Shown here: in pieces, positions 5,825 to 7,675 of the stretch
Layout of the letters: the number at the start of each line of letters is the position of its first letter
Numbering within the stretch: position 1 is the stretch's first letter
Source: JAGWJU01 sp035533295
GTDB lineage: Bacteria > Elusimicrobiota > Elusimicrobia > UBA1565 > UBA9628
Length of the DNA stretch: 7,675 bases
Direction of reading: 5' to 3'
Assembly: GCA_035533295.1 (NCBI GenBank)
Contig: DATLUA010000028.1
Coordinates: forward strand, 1 to 7,675
Notes under the pieces: model-generated
What the model was told of the DNA's origin: nothing
Database searches by the model: none
The model's input: the letters and a program-made list of their open reading frames with translations, nothing else
Made by a program: the position numbers and the translations under genes

Positions 5825-6940
5825 CTAAAATCGGAACGTCAGGGACACCCGATCGGTCATGCCCAGATCGGAGAAGGGCGCCCAGGCGTAATCCACCGAG
5901 AAACTTTTCCACGACAAGCCCGCTCCGGCCGCCGCGCCGGCAAAACCGCCGAGGCTTTGCCGCCCCGCGCTTTGATCGTAGCCGACGCGCAAAGCTGCGG
6001 TCCAAGAGGGCTGGGCGTAGGTCCACTCCGCTCCCAAATTCACATAAGGATCCTGGTTCTCGGGAAAATTAACGTCCATCGCGAAGCCTAAAAATGGATA
6101 CGCGTGCCAAAAAAATCCGCCGCGCACGTCGGTGGGTAGGGACGAGGCCTGGGTCCCCAGCTTGAGTCCGGGGCCGAGATTGGTGATGGAACCGCCCATA
6201 TCAACCGCCCCTTGCCCGACATCACCGACGTTGGGAACCTCGGCCCCTATATCCACCGCTTCGGTCTGGCCTGAAGTCCCGCTGATGATTTGCGATTGGA
6301 TTAATTTCACGTCGCCGCCCACGCGCACGCCCTGGATAATTCCGGCGTAACCCAAGGCGAACGCCAGGTCATAGGGCGTGAAGCTGCCCTGAGAATTGCC
6401 CAGGGCGTCATAGGCCGTCTGCGGGGCCTGGGAGAAATAGAGAAACCCCGCGGCCACCACGCCGGCCGAGCCCAGCGAATAAGCGTAGGATCCGGCGCCG
6501 GCGTAAGTCGTCTGGAGAAGGCTGCTGTAATCGAGGCTCATTTCAGAGCGGGGGGAAGGAGCCGGCGGCGCCGAAGGCGCGGACGCGGAAGAAGACGCCC
6601 CGGCCGGCGTCGATTCGGAAAGCCCTCCCCAACCGCCTTGCCCCGGCATCATTCCCGCGAAAGAATCCGAGGGCGACTCCTTCTTCGGCTCCGAAACAGA
6701 GGATGCGCTCGACAAGGTCGCCAATCCGGCGGGATTGAGGAAAATCGCCTCGGCGCCCCGCGAGGTGGCGGCGGACGCCTCGCCCATCGCCTCAATCCGG
6801 GCCGAGGTGGGGATTTCCAAAAAAGCCGCGCCCGAGGTGCCGACGGCGCTGCTGGAGAAGGAAGCGGCCAGGGCGCAGCCGCTTGAAAGAGCCAGGGCGG
6901 CCGCGGCGCAGATGGTTCGCCGAATATTTAAATCGGCCAA
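5825..6940 (-). CDS. PorV/PorQ-like (UPF0164-type) predicted outer-membrane beta-barrel protein
   Basis: The product is 371 residues. A signal peptide (IRRTICAAAALALSS, probable cleavage after ALA near residue 25) leads into the family's hallmark N-terminal block: GTSGAAFLEIPTSARIEAMG, then ATSRGAEAIFLNPAGLA. Alternating hydrophobic and Gly-rich strands follow, ending in SVDYAWAPFSDLGMTDRV and SLTFRF, a terminal aromatic beta-signal typical of proteins inserted by BamA. In Bacteroidota PorV serves type IX secretion; elsewhere the role of this family is largely unknown. Residues about 77-132 are a Ser/Pro/Ala/Gly-rich insert where the family normally runs straight into the next strands. The start is TTG at 6940, overlapping the upstream stop by 13 bases; no ATG or GTG fits ahead of the signal peptide and I see no ribosome site, which suggests translational coupling. 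LSSGC resembles a lipobox but is one residue out of register. Confidence 0.85.
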   Translation of the reverse strand: MADLNIRRTICAAAALALSSGCALAASFSSSAVGTSGAAFLEIPTSARIEAMGEASAATSRGAEAIFLNPAGLATLSSASSVSEPKKESPSDSFAGMMPGQGGWGGLSESTPAGASSSASAPSAPPAPSPRSEMSLDYSSLLQTTYAGAGSYAYSLGSAGVVAAGFLYFSQAPQTAYDALGNSQGSFTPYDLAFALGYAGIIQGVRVGGDVKLIQSQIISGTSGQTEAVDIGAEVPNVGDVGQGAVDMGGSITNLGPGLKLGTQASSLPTDVRGGFFWHAYPFLGFAMDVNFPENQDPYVNLGAEWTYAQPSWTAALRVGYDQSAGRQSLGGFAGAAAGAGLSWKSFSVDYAWAPFSDLGMTDRVSLTFRF

Positions 6941-7674
6941 ACGGGGGTTTTTCGAGCCGTCTGAGGCTTGGAGGCTTCCACCGCGGCAGGATCCGGCCTC
7001 GGCGTCGGCGCTAACTCCGGTTTCTTTTCTACGGCCGGCTTCAACACAGGTTGAGGCTTCGATTCGACAACAGGTTCTTGGGCGGGAGCCGGGGCCGGGG
7101 CCGGGCGCTCTTCATCCTTCTTGCTCAGAGCCCGCGCGAGCTCGGCGACCCGCTCTAGAATTGCCTCGTTCTTCTCGGCGCCTTCGCGAACGGCGTCCTT
7201 GAGCGCGGAAAGTTCGTTCAAGCGCTTGAGGATCTGCCGGCCCTGCTCGGCCTCGGAATCCACCGCCGATTTAAGCGCCCCCAGCTCCGATTCCAGGACC
7301 GAAAGACGCTGGCCGAGATGACTGTCCATATTTTTCAGTTCGACTTCCACCTCGCGATAGTCCAGGACCGGAGCGGGAGAAGACGCCTGCGCGCGCGCAT
7401 CGGACACAGCCGGAGGCGCATGGCGGATATCCGTATCCGGCGAAACAATCGTGGCTCCGAACGGCGCGGAAGACTTCTCATGCAGGATAGGCGAGGGCTG
7501 ATCGGCCTGGGCCTCCGATTCAGCCTCAGGCTCCGGCAGGAACTCCTCGTCCTCGGCCTCCACGGCCGCGCGGTAGTTGCTTAAAAAATAGATGAAGAGA
7601 ATCGCGCTGGCCAGAAAGCCGCCCGCCGAAAGATAGAACCAGCCGTCGGCCCAAAGCCCCGGGAAACTCATCAT
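6928..7674 (-). CDS. Single-pass membrane protein with coiled coil and Pro/Ala/Lys-rich tail, family unrecognised
   Basis: I do not recognise a family. The visible 248 residues show a membrane segment at 11-32 (GWFYLSAGGFLASAILFIYF), an acidic stretch at 38-58 rich in Glu and Asp, a Pro/Ser linker to about 103, and a probable coiled coil at about 104-188 (heptad-like spacing of Leu, Val and Ile in MDSHLGQRLSVLESELGALK and ILERVAELARALSKK). A low-complexity tail at 189-247 is built of PAPAPAPAQEP-type and Lys-Pro repeats and ends PVWPI. This could be a scaffold or an envelope-spanning linker, similar in general design to TonB-like or polar-localisation proteins, but that is only a structural analogy. 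ATGs at 7674 and 7671 are possible starts. Only one base lies beyond, so an earlier start outside the window cannot be excluded. It overlaps the PorV-like gene and is probably co-transcribed with it. Confidence 0.75.
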   Translation of the reverse strand: MMSFPGLWADGWFYLSAGGFLASAILFIYFLSNYRAAVEAEDEEFLPEPEAESEAQADQPSPILHEKSSAPFGATIVSPDTDIRHAPPAVSDARAQASSPAPVLDYREVEVELKNMDSHLGQRLSVLESELGALKSAVDSEAEQGRQILKRLNELSALKDAVREGAEKNEAILERVAELARALSKKDEERPAPAPAPAQEPVVESKPQPVLKPAVEKKPELAPTPRPDPAAVEASKPQTARKTPVWPI

Positions 7675-7675
7675 C

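Noticed and set aside
6863..6890. Lipobox (LSSGC) making the PorV-like protein a lipoprotein
   Set aside because: Leu is at -4 instead of -3, and a normal signal peptidase I site (ALA then Ala) follows, as expected for a beta-barrel protein.

Overview
The window is GC-rich, gene-dense bacterial DNA carrying ten probable protein genes in three transcription units. I see no RNA gene, CRISPR array, insertion sequence or phage gene. Several features suggest an Elusimicrobiota-like or related Gram-negative lineage: a PorV/PorQ-type outer-membrane protein, a membrane PASTA protein placed directly after fmt and def, membrane-anchored LD-transpeptidases, and use of GTG and TTG starts. This assignment is inference from gene content and is not secure.

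Left, minus strand (2565 down to 1): a PTS EIIA-type phosphocarrier, peptide deformylase (def), methionyl-tRNA formyltransferase (fmt), and a membrane-anchored PASTA-domain protein that runs off the left edge. The four genes are tightly packed, with overlaps or gaps of about 1 to 13 bases, so they look like one operon. Fmt and Def form the two halves of the formyl-methionine cycle: adding formyl to the initiator tRNA, then removing it from nascent proteins.

Centre, plus strand (2660 to 5808): two tandem membrane-anchored YkuD-type proteins, uroporphyrinogen-III synthase (hemD), and an inositol-monophosphatase/SuhB-family enzyme. Every junction is a 4- to 14-base overlap, which indicates translational coupling. 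The first YkuD protein has a textbook SHGC active site. The second looks like a diverged paralogue that keeps the His, His and Cys residues at identical spacing but has PHDC in place of SHGC. This pair is the most interesting item in the window.

The 94-base space between these two divergent operons (2566-2659) holds two back-to-back sigma-70-like promoters. Each has a 17-base spacer, and each predicted transcription start falls at or within a few bases of a GTG start codon, so both first genes may be translated from leaderless mRNAs.

Right, minus strand (7674 down to 5825): a single-pass membrane protein with a coiled coil and a Pro/Ala/Lys-rich tail, followed with a 13-base overlap by the PorV/PorQ-like predicted beta-barrel. 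The barrel protein has a low-complexity Ser/Pro/Ala insert near its N-terminus. It converges on the hemD-suhB operon across only 16 bases. The theme across the window is envelope (LD-transpeptidases, PASTA, PorV-like, coiled-coil membrane protein) mixed with housekeeping functions (fmt, def, hemD).
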